DNA of 64,000 nucleotides from Achromobacter sp. MYb9 (lineage in GTDB: Bacteria; Pseudomonadota; Gammaproteobacteria; Burkholderiales; Burkholderiaceae_B). The notes beneath the pieces were generated by a model that had not been told where the DNA came from, ran no database searches, and was given only the letters and a program-made list of their open reading frames with translations. Within the stretch, counting starts at the first letter, position 1, and every line of letters starts with the position of its first letter. This document shows, one piece after another, positions 39,568-48,376 of this stretch. The position numbers were made by a program, and so were the translations under genes. The stretch covers positions 1 to 64,000 of the forward strand of contig NZ_PCOQ01000004.1 of assembly GCF_002975275.1 (NCBI RefSeq). Reading direction: 5' to 3'.

Positions 39568-41127
39568 ATGAGCCTGTTCCGTTCGGCGGCCACTGTCAGC
39601 AGCTTCACGCTGCTGTCCCGCATTTCCGGCCTGATCCGCGACATCCTGGTTGCTCGCGCCTTTGGCGCCGGCCCCATCACCGACGCCTTCTGGGTCGCCT
39701 TCCGTATTCCCAATCTGTTGCGGCGGTTGTTCGCCGAAGGCGCTTTCGCGCAGGCCTTCGTGCCCATTCTGGGCAGTGCGCGCAACAATCGGTCCGAAGA
39801 AGAAGTCCGCACGCTGCTGGACCGCGTGGCCTTGCTGTTGACGGCCACGCTGATGCTGATCACGCTGATCGGCATCGTTGCCGCCCCCTGGGTCGTGTCC
39901 GCCATGGCCAGCGGCCTGCGCGGGGCCGCCAGGGACACCGAATTCGGCGCCGCCGTCTGGATGACGCGGATGATGTTCCCCTACATCTTCTGCATGTCGC
40001 TGATCGCCTTCGCCTCGGGCGTGCTGAACACCTGGCGCCGTTTCGCCGTGCCGGCATTCACGCCGGTGCTGCTGAACCTGGCCATGATCGGCGCCTGCAT
40101 CTGGCTGGCGCCCCGCATGGACGTCCCCGTTTACGCGTTGGCCATCGGCGTCATGATCGGCGGCGTGGCGCAACTGGCAGTGCAATGGATCGCCCTGTCG
40201 CGGCTGGGCCTGACGCCACGCTTTTCCCTGCGCTTCCGCGAAGCGTGGGCCGATCCGACCGTCCAGCGCATTCTCAAGCAGATGGCCCCTGCCACGCTGG
40301 GGGTCTCGGTGGCGCAGATTTCCTTGCTGATCAACACCAACATCGCCACCTGGCTGACGCCGGGCAGCGTGACCTGGCTATCGTTCGCCGACCGCCTGAT
40401 GGAATTCCCCACCGCGCTGCTGGGCGTCGCCTTGGGCACGGTGCTGCTGCCCAGCCTGTCGGCCGCCCACGCGCGGGACGACCACGGCGGCTATAGCGCC
40501 CTGCTGGACTGGGGCCTGCGCCTGGTATTGCTGCTGGGCCTGCCCGCCGCGGTAGGCATGGCGCTGCTATCGGACGGCCTGGTCGCCACGCTGTTCCACT
40601 ACGGCGCCTTCGCCGCCCAGGACGTGCTGCAGACCCGCCTGGCCGTCATTTCCTATTCCGTTGGCCTGATCGGCCTGCTGTCGGTGAAGATCCTGGCACC
40701 CGGCTTTTACGCCAAGCAAGACATCCGGACGCCGGTCAAGATCGCCATCGGCGTGCTGGTGTTGACGCAGTTGATGAACCTGGCGCTGGTGCCGCTCATG
40801 GCCCACGCCGGCCTGGCCCTGGCCATCGGGCTGGGCGCCTGCCTGAATGCGCTGGCGCTGCTGATCGGCCTGCGGCGTCGTGGCGTGTATCAGCCGGGCC
40901 CCGGCTGGACCGTATTCGTGCTGCGCCTGATCCCGGCGCTGGCCGCGCTGTCGGCCCTGCTTTGGTACGCGGACGGGCGCATCGACTGGATTGCCATGCA
41001 AGCCCATGCGGGCCTGCGGGCCGCCTGGCTGGGCGGTGTCCTGGCCGCCAGCGGACTGGTCTACTTCGGAACGTTGTTACTCTTTGGCTTCCGCCCTAAG
41101 GACTTTGGACGACGCCCCGCCCGGTAA
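39568..41127 (+). CDS. murJ: MurJ, lipid II flippase
   Basis: Flips lipid II across the inner membrane for peptidoglycan synthesis. 519 residues, 14 predicted helices of the MOP fold, as for E. coli MurJ (511). Hallmarks: TLLSRISGLIRDILVARAFGAG, DAFWVAFRIPNLLRRLFAEGAFAQAFVP, and LAPGFYAKQDIRTPVKIA. The ATG at 39568 lies just behind a terminator hairpin. Followed by its own terminator at 41156-41182. Confidence 0.96.
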   Translation: MSLFRSAATVSSFTLLSRISGLIRDILVARAFGAGPITDAFWVAFRIPNLLRRLFAEGAFAQAFVPILGSARNNRSEEEVRTLLDRVALLLTATLMLITLIGIVAAPWVVSAMASGLRGAARDTEFGAAVWMTRMMFPYIFCMSLIAFASGVLNTWRRFAVPAFTPVLLNLAMIGACIWLAPRMDVPVYALAIGVMIGGVAQLAVQWIALSRLGLTPRFSLRFREAWADPTVQRILKQMAPATLGVSVAQISLLINTNIATWLTPGSVTWLSFADRLMEFPTALLGVALGTVLLPSLSAAHARDDHGGYSALLDWGLRLVLLLGLPAAVGMALLSDGLVATLFHYGAFAAQDVLQTRLAVISYSVGLIGLLSVKILAPGFYAKQDIRTPVKIAIGVLVLTQLMNLALVPLMAHAGLALAIGLGACLNALALLIGLRRRGVYQPGPGWTVFVLRLIPALAALSALLWYADGRIDWIAMQAHAGLRAAWLGGVLAASGLVYFGTLLLFGFRPKDFGRRPAR

Positions 41128-41155
41128 ATTCACGCCTTGGTGTAACTTCCCCGTC

Positions 41156-41182
41156 AAAAAGCCGGCTTCCACCGGCTTTTTT
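41156..41182 (+). terminator. Rho-independent terminator of murJ
   Basis: AAAAAGCCGG and CCGGCTTTTT pair around a six-base loop, with the T run running on. It lies 28 bases after the murJ stop. Confidence 0.9.
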
Positions 41183-41320
41183 GCCGTAGATTCGTCAAGA
41201 ATTGACAATCAGGCCGTAATCTTTGGTAAAAAACCTTTATTATTTACAAATTGCCATCGAGAGGATCCCCGCCGGCACTGCATGCGGGATGATGAAGTGA
41301 AGTACGCCCAAGGACAACCC

Positions 41321-42283
41321 ATGGCGGACCAGGTGATCAATTGGTTGCTGCTGCTGCGGTCCGGCAAAGCGACTGCGCAGGACTACAACGACTTCCTGGC
41401 GTGGCGGGCGGCTGACCCGGTCCATGAGAATGCCTGGCAGCAGCTGACAGGCACGCTTTCAGGATCGTCGTTCGGCCGGCTTGGCGATGCCTACCCTGCT
41501 GGGTACGCCGCCGGATCGCCCGCGCAGGCCCTGATCCCTCCGCCCCCGGCCATCATGCCGGCACGCCGCCGCTTTTTGACCGGCGCGCTGGCGCTCGCCA
41601 GCACCGGTGCTTGCGCCGCCTATGTCGGCAACGCCTTCTATCCCCTGAACAATGTCGCGGCGGACGCCGCGACGGCCACGGGCGAGCGGCGCCGGTATGT
41701 ATTGTCGGACGGCAGCCAGTTGCTGCTGGATGCGCGCAGCCGCGTCAATCTGGACTTCACGCCCGCCTACCGGCAGGTCCGCCTGCTGGATGGCGCCGTG
41801 ACGGTCTCCGTCGCGCCCGATGCGCGCCGCCCGTTCCTGGTGCAGACCGCCGAAGGCACCGTGCGCGCCCTGGGCACCCGTTACATGGTGCGCCAGCAGG
41901 CGCAGCGCACGGTCGTCGTGGTGCACGAACATGAAGTCGAAGTGGAAACCATGTCGGGCGCCCACGGTTCCGTGCGCGCCGGCACCGGAGCCCGTTTCGA
42001 CGCATCCCGAATGGACACCCCTCGTGCCGAGCTCATGGCGGAAGCCGCCTGGGAATCCGGCTGGGTCGACGCCCGCGGCCGACCGTTGGCCGAGGTGATC
42101 GCGGCGCTGCGGCCTTATCGCACCGGCACACTGCGCCTGTCGATGGCTGCCGGCGGCTTGCCCGTGTCGGGCCATTTCCCGCTGGACGATACCAATGCCG
42201 CGTTGGACACGCTTGAAGACATGATGCCGATCAGCGTGCGGCGCTTCACGCCCTGGTTCGTGTCGATCAACGTCGCCGCCTGA
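41321..42283 (+). CDS. Orphan FecR-family regulator
   Basis: FecR proteins transmit a signal from a TonB receptor across the inner membrane to an ECF sigma factor. 320 residues from ATG 41321, chosen for AAGGA eight bases upstream; an ATG at 41282 would add 13 residues. N-terminal DUF4880 domain (INWLLLLRSGKATAQDYNDF), then RRRFLTG (82-88) before a hydrophobic helix, like the twin-arginine signal reported for FecR, the FecR core (RYVLSDGSQLLLDARSRV, VRALGTRYMV) and an STN-like end. No sigma factor or receptor gene is adjacent. Confidence 0.88.
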   Translation: MADQVINWLLLLRSGKATAQDYNDFLAWRAADPVHENAWQQLTGTLSGSSFGRLGDAYPAGYAAGSPAQALIPPPPAIMPARRRFLTGALALASTGACAAYVGNAFYPLNNVAADAATATGERRRYVLSDGSQLLLDARSRVNLDFTPAYRQVRLLDGAVTVSVAPDARRPFLVQTAEGTVRALGTRYMVRQQAQRTVVVVHEHEVEVETMSGAHGSVRAGTGARFDASRMDTPRAELMAEAAWESGWVDARGRPLAEVIAALRPYRTGTLRLSMAAGGLPVSGHFPLDDTNAALDTLEDMMPISVRRFTPWFVSINVAA

Positions 42284-42592
42284 CAACGCCGTGCCCCGGG
42301 CCTGTGCCTGCGGCCCGCTTCGTTGTATACTCAGTACCGTGTTTTTATCCAGTAGGCGCCGCGGGTTTTTCCTCAAGGCTTTTTGAGGACCATCCGCCAG
42401 GGTTGTCCAGCTAAGAGTGCTCAAGCTTGGAATCTTTTCCAGCGACGGGTTCTCCGGCCCAGGAACCTTAACCCTTAGCGCCCCCCGCCCGGTTGACGGG
42501 CGCTTCATCGGTAGATCAAACATTAAAAGCTTGCAATCCCGCAGGGACTTGCTACAATGTTCGACTTTGCCGAATTCAACTTATATAGCAAC
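42284..42592 (+). other. Gene-free region upstream of rpsT
   Basis: 309 bases without a credible gene. Contents: the rpsT promoter (42531-42558); an isolated -10-like TATACT (42326-42331) in a TTGTATACT context; and a small hairpin CCTCAA-GGCTTT-TTGAGG (42371-42388) after a T-rich tract. The middle part could be a leader transcript or a short RNA, but I see no family match. Confidence 0.5.
42531..42558 (+). promoter_or_regulatory. Sigma-70 promoter of rpsT
   Basis: TTGCAA at 42531-42536 and TACAAT at 42553-42558 with a 16-base spacer. The expected start near 42565 leaves a leader of about 28 bases before the rpsT ATG. Confidence 0.75.
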
Positions 42593-42856
42593 ATGGCCAA
42601 TACCGCCCAAGCCCGCAAGCGCGCTCGCCAATCCGTTGAGCGCAACAAGCACAATTCCAGCCTGCGCTCGATGCTGCGCACCGCCATCAAGCGCGTTCGC
42701 CAATCCATCGCCGCTGGCGACAAGGCTTCGGCTGGCGAAGTGTTCCAGAAGGCCTCGAGCGTGATCGATCGCGTGGCTGACAAGAACATCATCCACAAGA
42801 ACAAGGCCGCTCGCCACAAGAGCCGCCTGGCTGCCGCTATCAAGGCGCTGGCCTAA
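42593..42856 (+). CDS. rpsT: RpsT, ribosomal protein S20
   Basis: Small-subunit protein that binds 16S rRNA, 87 residues, very basic and helical: [40 protein letters not shown]. The ATG at 42593 gives the exact family N-terminus; the open frame begins 12 codons earlier. Monocistronic, with a promoter just before and a terminator at 42906. Confidence 0.97.
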   Translation: MANTAQARKRARQSVERNKHNSSLRSMLRTAIKRVRQSIAAGDKASAGEVFQKASSVIDRVADKNIIHKNKAARHKSRLAAAIKALA

Positions 42857-42905
42857 GATTCTGCCGCCCCTGCTTTTTGGGGCGTCATGAATACGGCAAA
42901 TGAAG

Positions 42906-42931
42906 AAGGATGCCCCAGGGCATCCTTTTTT
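42906..42931 (+). terminator. Rho-independent terminator of rpsT
   Basis: AAGGATGCCC (42906-42915) and GGGCATCCTT (42918-42927) form a near-continuous stem, followed by a T run to 42931. It lies 50 bases after the rpsT stop. Confidence 0.9.
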
Positions 42932-42994
42932 GTTGCCTGCTCGAAGCACGACCAGGACAGTAGACAGTAGACAGACTGCGCCGAAGCATCCCGC

Positions 42995-43921
42995 CTACGC
43001 GGCGCCTTGCGCCATGCACGATGCCAACTGGCGCTTGATGGCGTCGGCCGCCGCGGTAAGCGACGCCATGAACGCGTCCACCAGCGGATTCGCCGGCCGA
43101 TGTTCAGGAAAGACCACGTTCACGCGGAACGGGAACGACCGCCGCAGCGGGCGGATATGCAGGCCTTGGCCCACGAAATCCAGCGCCGTCAGCGGATTCA
43201 CGATCGCCAGGCCCAGACCTTGGCGCACGAACGTGCATACGGACACCGCCGTGGGTGTTTCCACGATGGACCGCCGCAGCACCCCTGCCTCGGCGAAGGC
43301 TTCGTCGATCTGTATCCGGTAGGGATCGCTGGACGACAGGCTGACGAAGGCCTGGCCCTCGAAATCGGACAGATCGATCTCCGGCTTGGCCACTAGCGCA
43401 TGCCCGTCAGGCAGCACGCATACCTCATCCACCTGCAACAGCAGCTGCACGCGCGTGCCGGCGGGCGCGGCGTCGTGTTCCGTCAAGCCCAGGTCGTATC
43501 GCTGCGCAGTCAGCCATTCCTCCAGGAACGGCGATTCCTGTGCCTCGAGCGACAGGCTGACACCAGGATGCCGATCATGAAAACGCCGAAACGCGTCCGG
43601 CAAAATCGAATGCGAAAACGCCGGCAAGGCGATCACCGACAACTGCCCGCCCCGGAACGCGCGCAGCCGGGCGGCGGTGGACGCCACGCGCTCCAGGCCG
43701 GCATAGGACTGCCGGATCTCGTCGTAGAGCGCCAGTGCAGGCATGGTGGGCCGCAGCCGCCCATGCACGCGTTCGAACAAGGCAAAGCCAATTCCCTGCT
43801 CCATGCGCGCCAGCTCGCGGCTGACGGTGGGCTGCGAGGTACTCAAGAGTTCGGCCGCCCGCGTCACGCTGCCGGCGATCATCACCGCGCGGAACACTTC
43901 GATATGCCGATGCGTCAACAT
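42995..43921 (-). CDS. lysR: LysR regulator divergent from lysA
   Basis: LysR-family activator, 308 residues from the ATG at 43919-43921 with GAGGTGG directly upstream; the ATG at 43931-43933 is weaker. The winged helix is at the start (RHIEVFRAVMIAGSVTRAAELLSTSQPTVSRELARME), then a periplasmic-binding-protein-like effector domain (GGQLSVIALPAFSHSILP, FVRQGLGLAIVNPLTALDF). It faces lysA across 115 bases, the classical arrangement in which LysR activates lysA when lysine is low and diaminopimelate is present. The link to lysine rests on this context. Confidence 0.9.
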   Translation of the reverse strand: MLTHRHIEVFRAVMIAGSVTRAAELLSTSQPTVSRELARMEQGIGFALFERVHGRLRPTMPALALYDEIRQSYAGLERVASTAARLRAFRGGQLSVIALPAFSHSILPDAFRRFHDRHPGVSLSLEAQESPFLEEWLTAQRYDLGLTEHDAAPAGTRVQLLLQVDEVCVLPDGHALVAKPEIDLSDFEGQAFVSLSSSDPYRIQIDEAFAEAGVLRRSIVETPTAVSVCTFVRQGLGLAIVNPLTALDFVGQGLHIRPLRRSFPFRVNVVFPEHRPANPLVDAFMASLTAAADAIKRQLASCMAQGAA

Positions 43922-44036
43922 CCGCCACCTCATATCAAGAATGAATGGATCTTCCAAATATAAGCATTTTACTGGATGCCCGCGACCGGGCATCATGCCG
44001 CCTGGTTTCAATCTTCAATCAAGGTTCCCGTCCGTC

Positions 44037-45269
44037 ATGGCATTCGATCCGCGCCAACTCACCCAACTCGCCACCCAGCACGGCACGCCGCTGTGGGTCT
44101 ACGACGCCGCCGTCATCCGCGAACGCATCTCGCAACTGCGACGCTTCGACACCATCCGCTACGCGCAGAAGGCCTGCTCCAACCTGCACATCCTGCGTCT
44201 GATGCGTGAGGAAGGCGCGGTGGTCGACGCCGTATCGCTGGGCGAGATCGAACGCAGCCTGGCCGCGGGATTCGATCCCAAGGGCGAACCCGAAGGCATG
44301 GTTTTCACGGCCGACCTGATCGACCACGCCACGCTGGCCACCGTGCTTGGCCACGGCATCACCGTCAATGCCGGATCGCTGGACATGCTGGAGCGCGTGG
44401 GCCAGGCCTCGCGCGGGCACCGAGTCTGGCTGCGCATCAATCCCGGCTTCGGCCACGGCCACAGCAACAAGACCAACACCGGCGGCCCGCAAAGCAAGCA
44501 CGGCATCTGGATCGACGACGTGGCCGAAGCCGTCTCCATCGTGCGCCGCCATGGCCTGAAGCTGGTTGGCATCCACATGCACATCGGCTCGGGCGTCGAC
44601 TACGGCCACCTGTCCAGCGTTTGCGACGCCATGGTCGACGTGGTGCGCTCGCTGGACCATGATCTTGAAGCGATCTCGGCCGGTGGTGGCTTGTCCATCC
44701 CCTACCGCGACGGCGAACCGCGCATCGATTGCGACCACTATTTCGAGCAATGGGACGCGGCCCGCAAGCGCATTGAACAATTTTTGGGACACCCGGTCCG
44801 GCTGGAAATCGAGCCCGGCCGTTTCCTGGTGGCCGAAGCCGGCGTGCTGGTGTCCGAAGTGCATTCGATCAACCGCCGCCCCGAGCGCGACTTCGCGCTG
44901 GTGGACGCCGGTTTCAACGACCTGATGCGCCCGGCCATGTACGGCAGCTATCACCGCATCTCGGTGCATGCGCCCGACGGCTCGGCGCCGCAGGGCGTGG
45001 CCGAAACCCGCATCGCGGTCGCCGGCCCGCTGTGTGAATCGGGCGACGTGTTCACGCAGGATGAAGGCGGCGTGATGTCGGACCAGTTGTTGCCGCAGCC
45101 GCGCATTGGCGACTTCATGGTGTTCCACAACGCGGGCGCTTACGGCTCGTCGATGTCATCCAACTACAACAGCCGGCCGCTGGCACCGGAAGTGCTGCTT
45201 GACCAGGGCAACGCCCGCTTGATCCGGCGCCGCCAGACCGTCAGTGAATTGCTGGCGCTGGAGGAATAA
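44037..45269 (+). CDS. lysA: LysA, diaminopimelate decarboxylase
   Basis: Last step of lysine synthesis: meso-diaminopimelate to lysine, with pyridoxal phosphate. 410 residues, fold III: Lys45 in RYAQKACSNLHI binds the cofactor, HMHIGSG and the glycine-rich ISAGGGLSIPY hold phosphate, and CESGDVF and GAYGSSMSSNYNSRP complete the active site. The start at 44037 fits the family; the upstream frame is open but lies across the lysR start. The gap 43922-44036 contains an imperfect ATAT-AAG/CTT-ATAT dyad that could be a LysR site. Confidence 0.93.
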   Translation: MAFDPRQLTQLATQHGTPLWVYDAAVIRERISQLRRFDTIRYAQKACSNLHILRLMREEGAVVDAVSLGEIERSLAAGFDPKGEPEGMVFTADLIDHATLATVLGHGITVNAGSLDMLERVGQASRGHRVWLRINPGFGHGHSNKTNTGGPQSKHGIWIDDVAEAVSIVRRHGLKLVGIHMHIGSGVDYGHLSSVCDAMVDVVRSLDHDLEAISAGGGLSIPYRDGEPRIDCDHYFEQWDAARKRIEQFLGHPVRLEIEPGRFLVAEAGVLVSEVHSINRRPERDFALVDAGFNDLMRPAMYGSYHRISVHAPDGSAPQGVAETRIAVAGPLCESGDVFTQDEGGVMSDQLLPQPRIGDFMVFHNAGAYGSSMSSNYNSRPLAPEVLLDQGNARLIRRRQTVSELLALEE

Positions 45270-45305
45270 GCAAAAAGCCCCGCATATCGTTGCGGGGCTT
45301 TTTGC
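45270..45305. terminator. Bidirectional terminator between lysA and garL
   Basis: GCAAAAAGCCCCGCA and TGCGGGGCTTTTTGC form a perfect 15-base stem around a six-base loop. The A and T runs inside the arms make it work for both convergent transcripts. Confidence 0.93.
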
Positions 45306-45314
45306 AAAATCGCG

Positions 45315-46082
45315 TCAGGTCGGAAACGCGTCGCGCAGCGCGAAGGTCGCCTGCTTGAACACACCCAGGTCCGTGCCGACCGCCACGAAATGCATGCCCA
45401 TGTCGAGGTAACGGCGCGCGTCCGCGTGCACCGGCGCCAGGATACCCACGGCCTTGCCCTGGGCGGTCACGCGCTGGTGCAGGTGGCGGATGGCCTCCTG
45501 CACTTCGGGGTGGCCCGGGTTGCCAATATGGCCCAGCGCCGCAGCCAGGTCCGACGGCCCGATGAAGACGCCGTCCACGCCTTCGACGGACGCGATCTCG
45601 TCGACCGCGTCGATGCCCGGCCGGCTTTCGATCTGCAGCAGCACGCAGATGTTGTCGTTGATGGTCTGCAGGTAATCAGGCACCGTGCCATAGCGGTTGC
45701 TACGCTGCGCGCCGGCCACGCCGCGGATGCCTTGCGGCGGATAGCGGGTTGCGGCCACGGCCAGCCGCGCATCGGCCTCCGACTCGATGAACGGGATCAG
45801 CAAGTTGTAGAAACCGATATCCAGCAGGCGCTTGATCTGCACGGGATCGTTCCACGACGGCCGGCCCACGGCGGCGCTGGCACTGCCCTGCAGGGCTTGC
45901 AGTTGCTGCAGGAACATTGGCACTTCATTGGGCGAATGCTCGCCGTCCAGAAGCAGCCAGTCAAAATCCGCCAGCCCGACAAGCTCTGCCGTGATGTGGC
46001 TGGACATGCACATCCAGAAACCGATAAGCCGTTCGCGGGCCAGGATGCGTTGCCGGAAACGGTTGGGTAAGGGTGAGTTCAT
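45315..46082 (-). CDS. garL: GarL-type 2-dehydro-3-deoxyglucarate aldolase
   Basis: Class II HpcH/HpaI aldolase that splits 5-keto-4-deoxy- or 2-keto-3-deoxy-glucarate into pyruvate and tartronate semialdehyde. 255 residues, one shorter than E. coli GarL (256), with GFWMCMSSHITAELVGLADF, WLLLDGEHSPNE, RLLDIGFYNLLIPFIE, VLLQIES (metal Glu) and GVFIGPSDLAAALGHIGN. The ATG at 46080-46082 has GAAGG upstream; the longer frame reaches into the neighbouring receptor gene. Last gene of a five-gene run headed by a DapA-family enzyme. A different 2-keto acid substrate is possible. Confidence 0.88.
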   Translation of the reverse strand: MNSPLPNRFRQRILARERLIGFWMCMSSHITAELVGLADFDWLLLDGEHSPNEVPMFLQQLQALQGSASAAVGRPSWNDPVQIKRLLDIGFYNLLIPFIESEADARLAVAATRYPPQGIRGVAGAQRSNRYGTVPDYLQTINDNICVLLQIESRPGIDAVDEIASVEGVDGVFIGPSDLAAALGHIGNPGHPEVQEAIRHLHQRVTAQGKAVGILAPVHADARRYLDMGMHFVAVGTDLGVFKQATFALRDAFPT

Positions 46083-46150
46083 TGCCGCCTTCGTTTTGCA
46101 GAAAAGAAAAACACGGATAACTGCCGGGCCGGGGCCCGGCGACACGCTGT

Positions 46151-47152
46151 TCAGTCCATGCGGGCGCCGGATGCCTTGGCCGCCTTGCCCCACTTCGTGA
46201 TTTCGTTGTCGACGAATGCCGAGAACGATTTGGGGTCGTCTCCCACCACCACAAAGCCCACGCTTTCGAGCTTCTGCCGGATTTCCGGCGACGCCAGCGC
46301 CTTCACCGTCGCCTGGTTCAGGCGTTGGATCACGGCGGGCGGCGTCTTGGCGGGCGCGGACAAGCCAAACCAGGACTCGGCCGAAAAGCCCGGATAGCCC
46401 GATTCGGCCACCGTGGGGGTGTCGGGATACGCGGGATTGCGCTTGGCGCTGGCGACGGCCAGCGCGCGCAGCTTGCCGGACGTCACTTGCGGCAACAGCG
46501 TGTCCTGGTTCAGGAACATCACCGAAACGCGTCCGCCAATCATGTCGGTGATGGCCGCCGCGCCCCCTTTGTATGGCACGTGCACCAGATCGATCTTGGC
46601 GTCCTGCTTGAGCATCTCCATGGCCAGGTGGCCCGACGAGCCGCTGCCCGAACTGGCGTGCGTGTACTTGCCCGGATTCTCCCGCGCCAGGCGAATGAAG
46701 TCCGCAAAGGTTTTGCCGGGAAATTCCATGTTGGCGACCAGTACATTGGGGCCCGTTGCCAGCAGCGAGATGTGCGCGAAGTCGCTGTTGCGGTAGGGCA
46801 TGTTCTGGTAGACGGCATAGCTGATGGCGTTGGACCCGACGCCGGACAGCAGCAAGGTGTAGCCGTCAGGTTCGGACTTGGCCACGACGTCAGAGCCGAT
46901 ATTGCCGTTGGCGCCGCCCTTGTTTTCCACGATGACGCTTTGGCCCAATTCCTTGGATAGCTCCGCCGCCAGCAATCGGCCCACGGAATCCGTGCTGCCG
47001 CCGGCCGGAAACGGCACGACCAGCTTGACGGGCTTCGCGGGCCAGGCGCCGGCCTGGGCTGCCGCGGTCCCGGGAAGCAGGGTCAGCGCCCCGGCCGCCG
47101 CAACGGCCAGGATGGCAAGGCGCCTGCGCGCCACGGGTGGGTTCTGTCGCAT
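46151..47152 (-). CDS. Bug-type tripartite tricarboxylate receptor
   Basis: Periplasmic solute receptor of the TctC/Bug family, 333 residues. An Arg-containing signal peptide ends near AAAQA-GAW, then the family motifs VKLVVPFPAGGSTDSVGRLLA, VENKGGANGNIGSDVVA, VPYKGGAAAITDMIGGRV and LRALAVAS. Binds a carboxylated solute for a TctAB-type permease, which is not encoded in the window. Lies between garL and an Ldh2-type dehydrogenase, 87 bases behind the latter, so the ligand should be the substrate of this pathway. Confidence 0.92.
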   Translation of the reverse strand: MRQNPPVARRRLAILAVAAAGALTLLPGTAAAQAGAWPAKPVKLVVPFPAGGSTDSVGRLLAAELSKELGQSVIVENKGGANGNIGSDVVAKSEPDGYTLLLSGVGSNAISYAVYQNMPYRNSDFAHISLLATGPNVLVANMEFPGKTFADFIRLARENPGKYTHASSGSGSSGHLAMEMLKQDAKIDLVHVPYKGGAAAITDMIGGRVSVMFLNQDTLLPQVTSGKLRALAVASAKRNPAYPDTPTVAESGYPGFSAESWFGLSAPAKTPPAVIQRLNQATVKALASPEIRQKLESVGFVVVGDDPKSFSAFVDNEITKWGKAAKASGARMD

Positions 47153-47239
47153 GGTTGTCTCCTCATGGTTTTTATCGCGTTATCGCCCGGTGTCCGGGTC
47201 TGTGCTTATCGCTTGCCGCGGCACGCCGCTTCAGCCGAT

Positions 47240-48352
47240 TCAACTATCTTCCAGCAGATACGGCGTGCCGGCACGTTCGCAGATGCCGCGCAGGCGCTCG
47301 GCCAACGCGCTGGAAATCGGGATGCCCTGGCGCAGTCGGCGCGCGCGCTCGGCCGCCTCGGGCTCGCCGGCCACCAGCACGGGTTCATCAGGGTTGGCGG
47401 GCGGCGTGTCGTGCAGCGCGTCGATCATGTCATCCATATCGGATTCGAACGAACCGGCGGCGCGAAACGCGTCGGGGTTCAGCGCCAGGAAGAAATGCCC
47501 GACGTCGTCCGGCTCTCCGGGGCGGCGGGTCGGCGCGCGACGGGCGGCGAAGGCACTGCCGCTGAGCGTGCCGCCCAGGATCTGCGCCATCATCGCCAGG
47601 CCGTAGCCCTTGTGGCTGCTCATCGCTGACGTGCCGCCCAATGGCGTCAGGCCGCCTTCCGGGCGCTTGAAGATGAACTGCATCGCGGCGTCGGCATCGG
47701 TGACCGCCCCGCCCTGCCCGTCGACCGCCCATCCTGGCGGCAGCGGCTTGTCCAGAAAGTCGTAGACCTTCACTTTATTGGCCGCGACCGTGGTCGTCGC
47801 CATGTCCAGCACGAAGGGCTCGTTATGGGCCGCCGGTGCGCCGAACGCGATGGGATTGGTGCCCAGCATAGGCATGGCGCCGCGCGTGGGCACCATGATG
47901 ATGCCATTGGCGCTACTGGTCACCAGGCCGACCACGCCGCGCTGCACCGCGATGCGCGCATACACGCCGGCTGCGCCGAAATGATGCGAATTGCAGACCG
48001 ACACCGCGCCCACGCCATGCTCAAGGGCCTTGTCGACCGCCAGGTGCATGGCCTGCGACGCCACCGGATAGCCCAGGCCGCCCATGCCGTCGATCAATGC
48101 GCTGGCCCCGCCGTCGCGCACGATCCGTGCGCGCGCATCCAGCCGCAAAGAACCGGCGCGCAGTTTTTCCTCATAGGACGGCAGCATCGAAATGCCATGC
48201 GAATCGATGCCCAGCAGGTCGGTTTGCGCCATGAGACCGGCCGTGGTGTGCGCCAGGTCTTCGTCCATGCCCCAGGCTTGCAGCACCTGCAGGATCTGTT
48301 CGCGGACCTGCTCGACCGGCACGGTCTTCGCTATTGTTCCGTTCGCTTGCAC
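47240..48352 (-). CDS. Ldh2-family (malate/L-lactate/sulfolactate type) dehydrogenase
   Basis: NAD(P)-dependent 2-hydroxyacid dehydrogenase of the LDH2/MDH2 fold, 370 residues from a GTG at 48350-48352 with GGAGA eight bases upstream. Typical motifs: LLGIDSHGISMLPSY (catalytic His), VSVCNSHHFGAAGVYARIA, SSANGIIMVPTRGAMPMLGTNP and SSHKGYGLAMMAQILGG. Family members act on malate, lactate, ureidoglycolate, sulfolactate or delta-1-piperideine-2-carboxylate. In this operon it may oxidise the imported hydroxy acid or reduce an aldolase product. The exact substrate is unknown. Confidence 0.88.
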   Translation of the reverse strand: MQANGTIAKTVPVEQVREQILQVLQAWGMDEDLAHTTAGLMAQTDLLGIDSHGISMLPSYEEKLRAGSLRLDARARIVRDGGASALIDGMGGLGYPVASQAMHLAVDKALEHGVGAVSVCNSHHFGAAGVYARIAVQRGVVGLVTSSANGIIMVPTRGAMPMLGTNPIAFGAPAAHNEPFVLDMATTTVAANKVKVYDFLDKPLPPGWAVDGQGGAVTDADAAMQFIFKRPEGGLTPLGGTSAMSSHKGYGLAMMAQILGGTLSGSAFAARRAPTRRPGEPDDVGHFFLALNPDAFRAAGSFESDMDDMIDALHDTPPANPDEPVLVAGEPEAAERARRLRQGIPISSALAERLRGICERAGTPYLLEDS

Positions 48353-48376
48353 TCGTTGTCTCCGATATTGTTGATG

